64,000 nucleotides of DNA from DASSFG01 sp035550375 (GCA_035550375.1 DASZPH010000047.1:62001-126000); one strand, 5' to 3'. Positions 1-8,821 are shown, counted from the stretch's first letter. Notes: generated from the sequence alone by a model not told the origin. Numbers and translations are program-made.

Positions 1-1080
1 CGCGCCGCCGAGCTCAAGCTGCCGGCCGAGGCCGCCGAGCGATTCAACCTGTCGGGCTTCTATCGCTGCGAGATGACGATTACGGGGGGGGAATCGCGGG
101 CTATCGTCTACGCGCTGGCCGTCCCCGAGGAGTGGCTCTCTGGCGAGACGATTCACGAGCGAGCCAGCGTCAGCGGACTTTTTATAAAACTGGTCCAGGA
201 GGAAGGCGAGTCGGCGCCCCTCCCCGTGCTCGTCGCTGGGCGGGTGGCTTGGCATCCGCACAACATTCTCGGCGATCTCGACATGGACGTCGGGTTGTTC
301 GACGAATTGAGCCCGCGTCCTGAATTGGGGGCCGAAGATCGCGAGTGCTTCTATCAATTGCTGGCGGCGGCCGGCCGGGCCGGAGCCAGGCAGCTTTTGC
401 GAGCCGTGCCAAAAGAAGGGCGCAATCCGTCGGTTGTGCCGCTCTTCAACAAGCCGAACGAGCAGCGAGGAAGGCTGGTCGAGCTGACAGGAACGGCACG
501 GCAAGCCGTGCTCCGCCGGGTGGAGGATCGCGACATCGTGGCTCGTTTCGGCATCGACCACTATTACGAACTGGAGATTTTCACCCAAGATTCGGAGGGA
601 AATCCCCTCACGTTCTGCGTCCGTGAGTTGCCGAAGGGGTTTCCTCAAGGCGACAGGATCACCGAGCCGGTCCGCGTCGCGGGCTTTTTCGTCAAGCGAT
701 GGGGTTATCGCACGGCCTCGACGGAGAGCACGGAGCGGCCGGTTACAAGGCACCTTGCGCCGTTGCTCATCGGCCGGGAGCCGATATGGCTTCAACCGCT
801 CCCGGCCGACCAGCGTTTTGCCAACGGCGTGTTTCTGGTGTTGTTTGTCTGCCTGACCGTTGTGCTGTGGGTCGTCGTTTCTCGATTGTCTCGCGGCGAC
901 GCGAAGTTTCACAAGGAAATCGAGCGGCGGTTCATCGCATCGCAACCCGAATCACTCGACAACATCGACCCTGAGGCCGAGGAAAAAACGCCGCTCGATC
1001 GGCCGGTCACCGCGGCCGACGCACCTCGGGACGACGCACCTCGGGACGACGGCGATAACGATCGTCCGTCGGTCTCCTGA
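1..1080 (+). CDS. hypothetical membrane protein, N-terminus outside window
   Basis: The reading frame is open from base 1, so the gene begins upstream; the first ATG at 73 lies inside the protein. I do not recognise the family. Two segments resemble each other: one near residues 55-85 (core VSGLFIK followed by an LPVLVAGR stretch) and one near residues 225-265 (core VAGFFVK followed by LAPLLIGR). This suggests an internal duplication of a small beta-rich domain. One hydrophobic segment (FLVLFVCLTVVLWVVV) lies about 70 residues from the C-terminus and is followed by a charged, acidic tail. The likely topology is a large outer or periplasmic domain, one membrane anchor and a short tail. The tail contains a duplicated APRDD unit. 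Confidence 0.75.
   Translation, partial: RAAELKLPAEAAERFNLSGFYRCEMTITGGESRAIVYALAVPEEWLSGETIHERASVSGLFIKLVQEEGESAPLPVLVAGRVAWHPHNILGDLDMDVGLFDELSPRPELGAEDRECFYQLLAAAGRAGARQLLRAVPKEGRNPSVVPLFNKPNEQRGRLVELTGTARQAVLRRVEDRDIVARFGIDHYYELEIFTQDSEGNPLTFCVRELPKGFPQGDRITEPVRVAGFFVKRWGYRTASTESTERPVTRHLAPLLIGREPIWLQPLPADQRFANGVFLVLFVCLTVVLWVVVSRLSRGDAKFHKEIERRFIASQPESLDNIDPEAEEKTPLDRPVTAADAPRDDAPRDDGDNDRPSVS
1021..1050. repeat. 15-bp perfect tandem duplication
   Basis: GCACCTCGGGACGAC occurs twice back to back inside the end of the first gene and encodes APRDDAPRDD. It is an in-frame slippage duplication in a disordered acidic tail. Confidence 0.9.
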
Positions 1081-1143
1081 CGATTTGCAGAGCACTTTTT
1101 GCCGGCCTGTCAACCGTCTCTTGCTCGCCTCTCCGTCCGGCTC

Positions 1144-1171
1144 TTGACTTGGTCCGCGCGAAACGCATACT
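1144..1171 (+). promoter_or_regulatory. candidate sigma-70 promoter for mdh
   Basis: TTGACT at 1144-1149 is followed after 16 bases by CATACT at 1166-1171. That is 5 of 6 and 4 of 6 matches to the -35 and -10 consensus. Initiation near 1178 would give a leader of about 40 bases. This is a motif match only. Confidence 0.4.
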
Positions 1172-1218
1172 CACGTCCAGCGTCGATCATCACGCTTCAA
1201 TAAGCTGCGAGGAGGGAC

Positions 1219-2160
1219 ATGCGTCGCGCAAAGATTACTATCATCGGGGCCGGCAACGTCGGCGCCACCACGGCCCACTGGTGCGCCGCGGGCGAGCTAG
1301 GCGACATCGTCCTGCTCGACATTCCCCAGACCGAGAACATGCCGCGCGGCAAGGCGCTCGATCTGATGCAAGCCTCGCCGATCGTCGGCTTCGACGCCAA
1401 CATCCAGGGCACCACGAATTACGACGACACCGCCGGAAGCGACGTGGTGGTCGTCACGGCTGGCATCCCGCGAAAGCCCGGCATGAGCCGGGACGACCTC
1501 TTGAGCACCAACGCCAAGATCGTCGGCTCGGTAGCGGCCGAGATCAAGCGCACGAGTCCCCAGGCGGTGATCATCGTGGTCAGCAACCCGCTCGACGCCA
1601 TGGTGCAGCGAGCCTGGCAGGTGAGCGGATTCCCGACCCAACGCGTTCTTGGCCAAGCCGGAGTTCTCGACACGGCGAGATACCGCACCTTTCTGGCGAT
1701 GGAGCTGGGCGTGAGCGTCGAAGACGTCTCGGCTCTGTTGATGGGCGGTCACGGAGACACGATGGTGCCCATGCCGAGTTGCACGTCGGTGGGCGGGATT
1801 CCGGTCACCCGCCTGCTAGACAGGAAGCGGCTGGACGAAATCGTCGATCGCGCCCGCAACGGCGGCGCGGAGATCGTCGGTTTGCTCAAGACGGGCAGCG
1901 CTTACTATGCTCCCGCCGCCGCCGTCGCTCAAATGGTCGAAGCCATCGTGCGAGATAAAAAGCGCCTGATCCCCTGCGCCGCGTACTGCGATCGGGAGTA
2001 CGGCGTCGGCGGTTACTTCGTCGGCGTTCCGGTCGTGCTCGGGGCGGGGGGCGTAGAGCGGGTGGTGGAGATCGACCTGGAGCCGGACGAGAAATCGGCC
2101 TTCGAGAAGAGTGTAGCCGCAGTAAAGGAACTGGTGGCCGTGATGGCCAAGCTCACCTAA
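1219..2160 (+). CDS. mdh: malate dehydrogenase
   Basis: This 313-residue protein is an NAD-dependent malate dehydrogenase of the lactate-dehydrogenase-like type, converting malate to oxaloacetate in the citric acid cycle. The N-terminus has the Rossmann motif GAGNVG (residues 10-15). The substrate loop IPRKPGMSR carries the arginines (about 85 and 91) expected for a dicarboxylic substrate rather than the glutamine of lactate dehydrogenases. The catalytic His lies in GGHGDTMVP (His178), with its paired Asp in VLDTARYR. Length is normal for the family. The ATG is preceded by GAGGAGGGA at good spacing. It appears monocistronic, with a candidate promoter upstream and a hairpin downstream. Confidence 0.95.
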   Translation: MRRAKITIIGAGNVGATTAHWCAAGELGDIVLLDIPQTENMPRGKALDLMQASPIVGFDANIQGTTNYDDTAGSDVVVVTAGIPRKPGMSRDDLLSTNAKIVGSVAAEIKRTSPQAVIIVVSNPLDAMVQRAWQVSGFPTQRVLGQAGVLDTARYRTFLAMELGVSVEDVSALLMGGHGDTMVPMPSCTSVGGIPVTRLLDRKRLDEIVDRARNGGAEIVGLLKTGSAYYAPAAAVAQMVEAIVRDKKRLIPCAAYCDREYGVGGYFVGVPVVLGAGGVERVVEIDLEPDEKSAFEKSVAAVKELVAVMAKLT

Positions 2161-2171
2161 ATCTCCCCCGT

Positions 2172-2203
2172 CGCGGCATTTCGCACGGCATGCGATTGCC
2201 GCG
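2172..2203 (+). terminator. candidate terminator after mdh
   Basis: CGCGGCA (2172-2178) pairs with TGCCGCG (2197-2203). The stem is followed by a short T-rich run, GTCCTTTT. The 18-base loop is long, so the call is moderate. Confidence 0.45.
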
Positions 2204-2338
2204 GTCCTTTTCGCCTCGTGCGCGTTTTACTCAGTCGCACGAATTTGCTTCAGTTTGTGCAGTCTGCTGACATTCAGCACGGATGTTCGGCCGCGGGCAG
2301 CCCGGTGGCTATGGGTGTTGGGGCACGCGGGCATGACG

Positions 2339-2368
2339 TTGACAGCTCGCGGCCGGTTCAGGTAGAGT
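2339..2368 (+). promoter_or_regulatory. candidate sigma-70 promoter for the hydrolase
   Basis: A perfect TTGACA at 2339-2344 is followed after 18 bases by TAGAGT at 2363-2368. The -35 sits in the 12-mer GACGTTGACAGC, which recurs at the promoter near 3344. The leader would be about 58 bases. Confidence 0.5.
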
Positions 2369-2432
2369 CCCCCCTTCGTCGAGTCGGTGCAAGACCGATG
2401 AGCAACAACCCGCAAGTCCGACACTTGAAGCG

Positions 2433-3215
2433 ATGACCAACCGACTGCCATCGATTCTGTCTGCTCCGCAAATCGGGCAAATGGCAAATGTCGCCAGTTC
2501 GGTCTCGGCGGCGCGCTATGCGGCTCATTCGTCGTCCGCAGGCGAGGTCCACGCGGCCGTCTTTGCCCCGATGCACTACGAGCCGAACTACGCCTATCCG
2601 CTGTTGGTCTGGCTGCACGGCCCCGGCGACGACGAGAGTCAGCTTAAGCGGGTCATGCCCCTGGTTAGCATGCGCAACTACGTGGCCGTCGCCCCGCGCG
2701 GCCCGTGTCGCGATGGCCGGCAGGTGGGACGGTCCGGTTACGGCTGGTCGCAAGCCATGGCCGATTGGTCGGTGGCCGAGCAGCGGACCTTCGACGCGAT
2801 CGAAATGGCGCTGGCACGATTTCATGTTTCGACCCGGCGGATATTTTTGGCCGGCTACGACTGCGGCGGCACGATGGCCTTTCGATTGGGGATGGATCAT
2901 CCTGAGCGATTTGCCGGCGTGCTTTCGCTGTGCGGCCCTTTCCCGGGCACCCAGACGCCCTTGCGCCGGCTGAGCGACGCCCGACGTGTACCCTTGTTCC
3001 TGGCCTGCGGACGCGACAGCCAAAGCTACCCGACGGCTGAAGTCTGCGACCATCTCCGACTGTTCCATAGCGCGGGCATGAATATCTCGTTGCGACAATA
3101 TCCTTGCGGTCATGAGATTGTGCCGGCCATGCTGGCTGATATGGATCGCTGGATGATGGAACAGATCTCGACGGGTTCTTCCCCGGCGACCAACAGCGAG
3201 CCGTCGGCTCGTTGA
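2433..3215 (+). CDS. alpha/beta hydrolase, esterase-like with Asp at the nucleophile position
   Basis: This 260-residue protein has the fold pattern of the phospholipase/carboxylesterase and dienelactone hydrolase-like group. It shows an oxyanion-hole strand PLLVWLHGPGDDE (about 57-69), a nucleophile elbow, an acid after strand 6 (CGRDSQ, Asp195) and a late His (YPCGHEI, His227). The elbow reads G141-Y-D-C-G-G146. Aligned to the usual GFSxGG, the Ser is replaced by Asp143, as in haloalkane dehalogenases and epoxide hydrolases, with a Cys next to it. No signal peptide is evident, so it is probably cytosolic. It stands alone, with its own promoter and a downstream inverted repeat. The substrate is unknown, and a catalytically altered esterase is equally possible. 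Confidence 0.8.
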   Translation: MTNRLPSILSAPQIGQMANVASSVSAARYAAHSSSAGEVHAAVFAPMHYEPNYAYPLLVWLHGPGDDESQLKRVMPLVSMRNYVAVAPRGPCRDGRQVGRSGYGWSQAMADWSVAEQRTFDAIEMALARFHVSTRRIFLAGYDCGGTMAFRLGMDHPERFAGVLSLCGPFPGTQTPLRRLSDARRVPLFLACGRDSQSYPTAEVCDHLRLFHSAGMNISLRQYPCGHEIVPAMLADMDRWMMEQISTGSSPATNSEPSAR

Positions 3216-3217
3216 GA

Positions 3218-3253
3218 TTCACGTAGGAACGGACGAAAAACAACCTACGTGAA
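3218..3253. terminator. 10-bp inverted repeat after the hydrolase
   Basis: TTCACGTAGG (3218-3227) and CCTACGTGAA (3244-3253) are perfect complements around a 16-base loop, starting two bases after the hydrolase stop codon. There is no clear T-run, so it could be a terminator or a protein-binding palindrome. Confidence 0.5.
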
Positions 3254-3343
3254 GAGTGCTGGCGGCGGGAGGCGTGAGCCTCGCCGTTGCGCAATCGGCG
3301 GTTGCGCAGCCCTCCGTTCGTGCATCGACGCAGCGCGGCGACG

Positions 3344-3372
3344 TTGACAGCCGTCGTCGGTTTCGATAAAAG
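3344..3372 (+). promoter_or_regulatory. candidate promoter for the TPR/flagellar regulator operon
   Basis: TTGACA at 3344-3349 lies in the same 12-mer GACGTTGACAGC seen at 2336. The -10 is ambiguous (GATAAA at 3365 or TAAAAG at 3367). It is the only good match upstream of the gene starting at 3527. Confidence 0.4.
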
Positions 3373-3526
3373 CTCCCCACTTTCCCCTGGTCTCAGCCGG
3401 CCCGCCCTGACACGTCTGGCGACCGGCGAGTCCGTGTCCTCTTGTTAAACCACTCTCCGCTGGCGCGTCCCTGCGCCGCGTCGCTCTTGAGCAGCGAACG
3501 ACGCGCGTGGGTGTGCCCGACCCCGC

Positions 3527-5995
3527 ATGGCGACGTCGACGTCAAAAACCGACAAAGGACACGATCAGGCGACGCCGGGCGGACTTGCCGCGCGCCTCGG
3601 AAACGTGGCCGTGGTCATCAAGCGGCTGTTGACATGGGCATGGCAACATCCTCTTCAGGCCGGCGTAATCCTGGGCATCGTGCTCGTTCCGGTATTACCG
3701 ATCATCGTCGTGCAGATCACGCTCAGCCAGCGTTTGCCAAAGCCTCAGGTCATTGCCGAACTGGACCAGGCATTTACCGCCCTGGAGAGCGGTGATTTCT
3801 CGGAGATCGCTCAGATCGTCCAGACCTGGGCGAACGACCGGCCGTTGACGGCCGACGAGCTCAGAGCCAAGCCATTCCTGCTGGGCGTTGTGGCGGACCA
3901 CGACGCGGATCGCGCGTTAGGTAAACAGCAACGCCGGCTGCGCGCCCTGGCGGCTCGCCATCTGGACGAATCGCGGGTGATCGGCTTCCCGCCGGGCCAT
4001 GAAGCCGAAGGGATGTATCTGCTGGGAAAAGATCTTTACCAGGGCGGCCTGGCGGAAGAAAGCGTGAACGTTCTCGAAGAAGCGATTAAGCAGCCCGGCC
4101 ACCGTGAAGCCGAGATCCATCGCCTTTTGTACAGCGCGTATCTCGATCTGCCGGAGCCCAACTTTCACCAGGCGCTGGCGCACAACACCCGGTATCTTGC
4201 CGAGAAAGAATTGTCGCCGGCGCGGCGGCAACGGGCCTTGATCGACCGCAGCCGTATCGAATTCGGCCTGGGCGACTACGTCGCCAGCCGGCAGACGCTA
4301 GAGCAGCTTTCTGCCGACTTGCCCGGTCAGTCGCAAGCGGCGATCATGCGGGCCCTGCTGCTTGAGCAAGAAGGGCGTGCCTTAAGCGAAGGAGGCCGAC
4401 TCGCCGACACCCCGGCGGCGGTCGCAAAGCTGCGCGAGGCGACCGACCTTCTCAAGGGATTGTCGGGGCACGTCACGGACGTGGAATCGAGCGCGGCGGA
4501 GGTTTCGTACCTTCTGGGGCGACTGGCGCTGGAGATGGGCGACGACGAAGCGGGCCTGGAGAGGCTGCGACGTACGCAACTGCGATGGCCGACGAGCGAA
4601 TCCGGGTTTGCGGCGGGTTTCGCGTTTGCCCAGCGCCTCCAGGCGCTAAAGCGTGACGCCGACGCGGTGGCGGCCTATCGTATGGCCCTGGAGACGATCG
4701 ACGCCGAAACCGAATTCAGGAATCGTTGGTTGACGTTGGACGAGGCCAGGGAGGCCACGCTCGACGCCTACCAGGAGTGTCTGCGACGACACGAATTCGA
4801 GCTGGCGATCGAACTGGCCCGCGCGACCACGGGCGTTTTCAACGCAGCCAGGTCGCTGCAACTGGAGGCGCAGGCCGAGGGGCAGTGGGGCCGCCATCTG
4901 CTGGCAACCGCCACCGACGCCTCGTCGCCTCAAATGCAGCAGCAGGCTTCGCGGGGGCGGCAACGCCTGCGGGAGTCGGGCCTGCTCTATCGCCGCCTGG
5001 CCGAAATGCGGGTGGCCTCGCGCGAATATCCGGACGACCTTTACGACGCGGCCGAGGCCGACCTGGCGGGCCACGACTACACCTCGGCTACGGAGATGCT
5101 TCGAAAATACCTGAGCGTCGAGGCACGCAAACGCCGCCCGCACGCTCTGCTGGCGCTGGGCGAGGCCTTGCTGTCTCAGGGAAAGCCGGCCGAAGCGCTC
5201 GAAGCGCTTCTGGAGTGCGTCGAGTTTCATCCCCGTGACGCCGCCGTGTTCCAGGCGCGGCTCCTGGCGTCGGAAGGCCACCTGGCGACCGGAGAAAAGG
5301 AGGCCGCGGAGAAGCTCCTGCTCGACAACCTCGACGGAGAGGCCCTCAGTCCCGCCAGCACCGAGTGGCGAGACTCCTTGTTCGCCCTGGGCCGATTGCT
5401 CTACGACTCGGGTCGCTACCGGGAGGCGATCGCTCGGCTGGAGGAGGCGACGACCCGCTATCCCAGCGCGCCCGCCAGCGAGGAAGCGCGCTATCTGGCG
5501 GCCGAAAGTTATCGCCGCAGCGCCCGCGAAGTGCAGCGGCAGGAGGCCCAGGAGGCGACGGCCGAGGGACGGCTGTCACGCCGTCGCGAATGGGAGCAGT
5601 TGCTGGAAGCCGGCCTGGCCCGCTACGAGCAGGAGCTCAACGCGATCCTGGTGCGGCAGGAGCGTCAGCCGCTCACGCCGTTGGAGGAGGCGATCCTGCG
5701 CAACTGCTTCTTCGCCCGCGGCGACATCCTGTTCAATCTCGGCCGCTACCAGGAGGCGATTCAAGCCTACGCCAGCGCGACGAACCGCTACCAGCAAAGG
5801 CCCGAAGTGTTGCAAGCCTACGTGCAGATCGCCGCCTGCTATCGGCGGCTGGGGCAGGCGGCCGAAGCGCGCAGCACCTTGGAACAGGCTAAATACGCTC
5901 TCAAGCATCTGGCCGAAGGCGTCTCCTTCGGAGACACCTCAAACTACAACCGGCAAGAATGGAACGAATTGCTGGACACGCTGAAAACGCTCTAG
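3527..5995 (+). CDS. TPR-rich single-pass membrane protein
   Basis: This 822-residue protein has a short cytosolic N-terminus, one membrane segment (about residues 45-66) and then helical repeats to the end. Several 34-residue TPR units are clear, for example LGRLLYDSGRYREAIARLEE and GDILFNLGRYQEAIQAY, with the strongest in the C-terminal half. It resembles the outer-membrane assembly/YfgC-like TPR architecture only in a general way. Its stop codon is 4 bases before the next gene, so it is cotranscribed with the flagellar chaperone and two-component genes. A scaffold role in the cell envelope around the flagellum is an inference from that linkage alone. Confidence 0.8.
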   Translation: MATSTSKTDKGHDQATPGGLAARLGNVAVVIKRLLTWAWQHPLQAGVILGIVLVPVLPIIVVQITLSQRLPKPQVIAELDQAFTALESGDFSEIAQIVQTWANDRPLTADELRAKPFLLGVVADHDADRALGKQQRRLRALAARHLDESRVIGFPPGHEAEGMYLLGKDLYQGGLAEESVNVLEEAIKQPGHREAEIHRLLYSAYLDLPEPNFHQALAHNTRYLAEKELSPARRQRALIDRSRIEFGLGDYVASRQTLEQLSADLPGQSQAAIMRALLLEQEGRALSEGGRLADTPAAVAKLREATDLLKGLSGHVTDVESSAAEVSYLLGRLALEMGDDEAGLERLRRTQLRWPTSESGFAAGFAFAQRLQALKRDADAVAAYRMALETIDAETEFRNRWLTLDEAREATLDAYQECLRRHEFELAIELARATTGVFNAARSLQLEAQAEGQWGRHLLATATDASSPQMQQQASRGRQRLRESGLLYRRLAEMRVASREYPDDLYDAAEADLAGHDYTSATEMLRKYLSVEARKRRPHALLALGEALLSQGKPAEALEALLECVEFHPRDAAVFQARLLASEGHLATGEKEAAEKLLLDNLDGEALSPASTEWRDSLFALGRLLYDSGRYREAIARLEEATTRYPSAPASEEARYLAAESYRRSAREVQRQEAQEATAEGRLSRRREWEQLLEAGLARYEQELNAILVRQERQPLTPLEEAILRNCFFARGDILFNLGRYQEAIQAYASATNRYQQRPEVLQAYVQIAACYRRLGQAAEARSTLEQAKYALKHLAEGVSFGDTSNYNRQEWNELLDTLKTL

Positions 5996-5999
5996 CCGC

Positions 6000-6467
6000 A
6001 TGACGACCGACGCACGCATCACCTTGTGGGAGACCGATCTGCTGGCTGAACTCGCCGGCCAGCGGCACGGTCTGCTCGAGCAGCTTCGCACGCTCGGCAA
6101 GCGGCAGCTCGAATTGATCGGCGAGGCCGAGATGACGCAATTGCTGCACGTGCTCTCGGCCAAGCACCACCTGCTCGCGGAACTGCAGCAGGTGGAAAAA
6201 AGGCTTGATCCCTATCGGGGTCAGGATCCGGATCTTCGCACCTGGCGCAGCGCCCAGGCGCGTGAGCAGTGCGCCGAGCTTGTCGCCAGATCGGAGCAGG
6301 CGCTGCGGGAGATTCTTGAGCAGGAGAGGCTCGGCGAAGCGAGGATGCGCGAACATCGCGACGCGGCGGCCGCCCGTTTGCGCATCGCCCACGCGGCGGG
6401 CCACGCCCGGACGGCGTACGCCAAGACGGCGGTTCCCGGTCGTATCAACTTGACGACGGAGCGATGA
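6000..6467 (+). CDS. FlgN-like flagellar export chaperone
   Basis: This 155-residue, mostly helical protein has an amphipathic N-terminal coiled coil (LLAELAGQRHGLLEQLRTL, ELIGEAEMTQLLHVLSAKH). That pattern and size match the FlgN family, which holds hook-associated proteins for export. Sequence similarity within FlgN is always low, so the call leans on helix pattern and position at the head of the flagellar block. The stop overlaps the kinase start (ATGA at 6464-6467), indicating translational coupling. Confidence 0.6.
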   Translation: MTTDARITLWETDLLAELAGQRHGLLEQLRTLGKRQLELIGEAEMTQLLHVLSAKHHLLAELQQVEKRLDPYRGQDPDLRTWRSAQAREQCAELVARSEQALREILEQERLGEARMREHRDAAAARLRIAHAAGHARTAYAKTAVPGRINLTTER

Positions 6468-7324
6468 GAATGACGCCGGATACCGCTCTCGCTGCCGCCG
6501 TGAACTTGGGCCCGGATTCCAACCTGGAGACGGTGCTGGCCGCCTGGCACGACGCCACCCTGCGTTTGGAGCAAACACACGAAGCGCTGCGGGGCGAAGT
6601 CTGTCGATTGACGGACGAACTGGAGATCAAGAATCGCGAGCTGGCGCGCAAGAATCGCCTGGCCGACTTGGGGCAGATGGCGTCGCACATTGCCCACGAG
6701 GTCCGCAACAACCTGGTGCCGGTCGCCCTTTACCTGAGCGTCTTGCGGCGTCGGGTCACCGGCGACGCGCATTGCATCGACGCTCTGGACAAGGTCGAAA
6801 GCGGGTTGCAGGCGCTCGACGCCACCGTCAACGACCTGCTCAACTTTGCCGCCGAGCGCGATCCCCGGCTGGCGCCCGTGGCGCTACGCCCCCTGGTCGA
6901 AGAGTTGTGCGCGTCGCTGGGGCCGCAGTTTGCGGCCCAGTCGATTGAGCTGGTCACCGATATCTCGGCCGAACTGGCCGTGAACGCCGATCGCGACATG
7001 CTGCGTCGGGCTGTGCTCAACGTGTCACTGAACGCCTTGGATGCGATGCCCGACGGGGGACGGCTGACCATCCGCGGATGGTGCGAGCTCGCGGCAACCG
7101 TCCTGGAGATCTCCGACACCGGCCAGGGGCTGTCCGAGGAAGCTTGTCGCCGCGCGTTCGAGCCTTTCTACACCACGAAGTCGACGGGCACCGGACTGGG
7201 GTTGGCGATCGTCTACCAGATGGCGGAATCGCATGGCGGCGAGGTGACCGTGCGCAACTCGGCGGACGGCGGCGCGGCATTCACCATCCGGCTGCCCCTT
7301 CTTCGTGACCAAGCCGGTTCCTAA
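6464..7324 (+). CDS. cytosolic sensor histidine kinase, FlrB/FleS-like
   Basis: This 286-residue kinase has no membrane segment. The first 65 residues form a coiled coil; then comes the dimerisation/phosphoacceptor helix ASHIAHEVRNNL with the His at residue 78. A full ATPase domain follows, with the N-box NVSLNALDAMPDGG, G1 DTGQGL and G2 GTGLGLAIV. The usual proline after HEVRN is replaced by Asn. It sits between the FlgN-like gene and the sigma-54 activator, the arrangement of flagellar FlrB/FleS kinases that signal progress of flagellum assembly. It should phosphorylate the activator encoded 26 bases downstream. Confidence 0.85.
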   Translation: MRMTPDTALAAAVNLGPDSNLETVLAAWHDATLRLEQTHEALRGEVCRLTDELEIKNRELARKNRLADLGQMASHIAHEVRNNLVPVALYLSVLRRRVTGDAHCIDALDKVESGLQALDATVNDLLNFAAERDPRLAPVALRPLVEELCASLGPQFAAQSIELVTDISAELAVNADRDMLRRAVLNVSLNALDAMPDGGRLTIRGWCELAATVLEISDTGQGLSEEACRRAFEPFYTTKSTGTGLGLAIVYQMAESHGGEVTVRNSADGGAAFTIRLPLLRDQAGS

Positions 7325-7350
7325 ACAAAGACCTTCAACGGAAGAAGTCG

Positions 7351-8781
7351 ATGAGCGGCAAACCCAAAATCAACCTGGCGACGGTGCGATCCGCCGAGCC
7401 GGGAGGTCGAGTTCTGGTCGTCGACGACCATCGACAGGCTCGCGAGTCGATGTCTGATGTCTTGCGTCAGGCCGGCCATCATGTGCAGTGCGTCTCCAGC
7501 GCCCTGGAGGCGCTGAAGGTGCTCGACCGAGAGAGCTTCGACGTCGTCATCACCGATCTGCAGATGCCGGGAATGACCGGCCTCGATTTTGTGCGCAAGC
7601 TCGAAAAGCGGCCTCACGGCGCCCAGATCGTCGTCGTCACCGCCTACGCCACGGTGGCCTCCGCCGTGCAGGCGATGCGCCACGGCGCGTTCGACTACAT
7701 CGAAAAGCCCTTTGCCGCCGATCGGCTGGAGAAGCTCGTGGAACGGGCGATGGGCCACGGTCGGCTGATCGACGCCAGCCAGAGCCTGCAGCCGTCGGCC
7801 GCCCCTGAAGGCTTCACGATGATCGGCAACAGCCCGCTCATGCGGGCCCTGCGGGATCGCATCGCTCGCGCCGCCCCGACTTCGGAGACCATTCTGATCA
7901 CGGGCGAAAGCGGCACGGGCAAAGAACTGGTCGCACGCACCGTCCACGCCGCCAGCACGCGGGCCCAAACGCCCCTGGTGAGCCTCAACTGCCCCGTGCT
8001 CTCGGCGCAACTGATGGAAAGCGAGCTGTTCGGGCACGAACGGGGAGCCTTTACCGGGGCCGAAACAGAGCGCACCGGGCGGTTCGAGCTGGCGGATGGA
8101 GGCACCATCCTGCTCGACGAAATCACCGAGATCGAGCTTCCGTTGCAGGCGAAGCTCCTGCGCGTGCTGCAGGAGCGGACGTTCGAACGCGTCGGCTCCA
8201 GCCGGACGCGACAAGCCGATGTGCGCGTGCTGGCGACGACCAATCGTAACCTCCGATCGGAGGTGGCCGCGGGGCGATTCCGCGAAGACCTGTTTTTCCG
8301 CCTGGCCGTCATCCCCCTGGAAGTGCCCCCGCTACGAGACCGCCGCGAGGACATTCTGCCGCTGGCGGAGCATTTTTTGGCGAGAACCGCCGCCCGTTTG
8401 GTCCGCGACCCGTGCGAACTCGATCGGGGAGCGCTCGATCTGCTGGACAGCTACCACTGGCCGGGCAACGTTCGTGAATTGGAAAACATCGTTACCCGGG
8501 CGAGCGTGCTCAACGTGGGAGGGCCGATCTCGGCCGACGATCTGCGGCCCTGGCTGATCGACTCGCCCGGAGCCGCCACGCGCCCGGCTGACGACGGGTT
8601 GCCGCTGGGGCTGAGCCTGCGTGAGATGGAGCGCAAACTGATCGAGTCTACGCTGGAACACTTTGACGGGCACCGTGCGCGGACGGCCGAGGCCCTCGGC
8701 ATCGGGCTGCGCACGCTTTCGGGCAAGCTGAAGGACTATGGCTATGCGCCGCGGGCCAAGCGCTTTGCGAAGGCGGCTTGA
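7351..8781 (+). CDS. sigma-54-dependent response regulator, FlrC/FleR-like
   Basis: This 476-residue activator has three domains. The receiver (about 20-135) has acidic Asp25/26, phosphoacceptor Asp69 and Lys119. The AAA+ domain (about 155-385) has Walker A GESGTGKE (185-192), the sigma-54 contact loop GAFTGA (232-237) and Walker B ILLDEI. The C-terminal Fis-like HTH reads ARTAEALGIGLRTLSGKL. All catalytic motifs are intact. A strong sigma-54 promoter 180 bases downstream, before flgB, is the obvious target, so this gene should switch on the rod/ring/hook operon once phosphorylated. Confidence 0.9.
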   Translation: MSGKPKINLATVRSAEPGGRVLVVDDHRQARESMSDVLRQAGHHVQCVSSALEALKVLDRESFDVVITDLQMPGMTGLDFVRKLEKRPHGAQIVVVTAYATVASAVQAMRHGAFDYIEKPFAADRLEKLVERAMGHGRLIDASQSLQPSAAPEGFTMIGNSPLMRALRDRIARAAPTSETILITGESGTGKELVARTVHAASTRAQTPLVSLNCPVLSAQLMESELFGHERGAFTGAETERTGRFELADGGTILLDEITEIELPLQAKLLRVLQERTFERVGSSRTRQADVRVLATTNRNLRSEVAAGRFREDLFFRLAVIPLEVPPLRDRREDILPLAEHFLARTAARLVRDPCELDRGALDLLDSYHWPGNVRELENIVTRASVLNVGGPISADDLRPWLIDSPGAATRPADDGLPLGLSLREMERKLIESTLEHFDGHRARTAEALGIGLRTLSGKLKDYGYAPRAKRFAKAA

Positions 8782-8788
8782 TTCGGCA

Positions 8789-8821
8789 GTTTTTGCCGGT
8801 CGGGTCGCGCCGTTTTTGCCG
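8789..8821. promoter_or_regulatory. candidate upstream activator sites for the sigma-54 promoter
   Basis: GTTTTTGCCG occurs at 8789-8798 and again at 8812-8821, 23 bases apart. A related CTTTTGCGG lies near 8929. The pair lies about 170 bases before the -24 element, a typical enhancer distance. They may bind the regulator encoded just upstream. Confidence 0.35.

Larger units (their letters stand above)
3216..3526. other. intergenic region, 311 bases
   Basis: It holds the inverted repeat at 3218-3253, a second small hairpin (GAGGC at 3269 with GCCTC at 3278) and a direct repeat GTTGCGCA near 3286 and 3301. It also holds a candidate promoter at 3344. I see no plausible gene in it. Confidence 0.6.
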
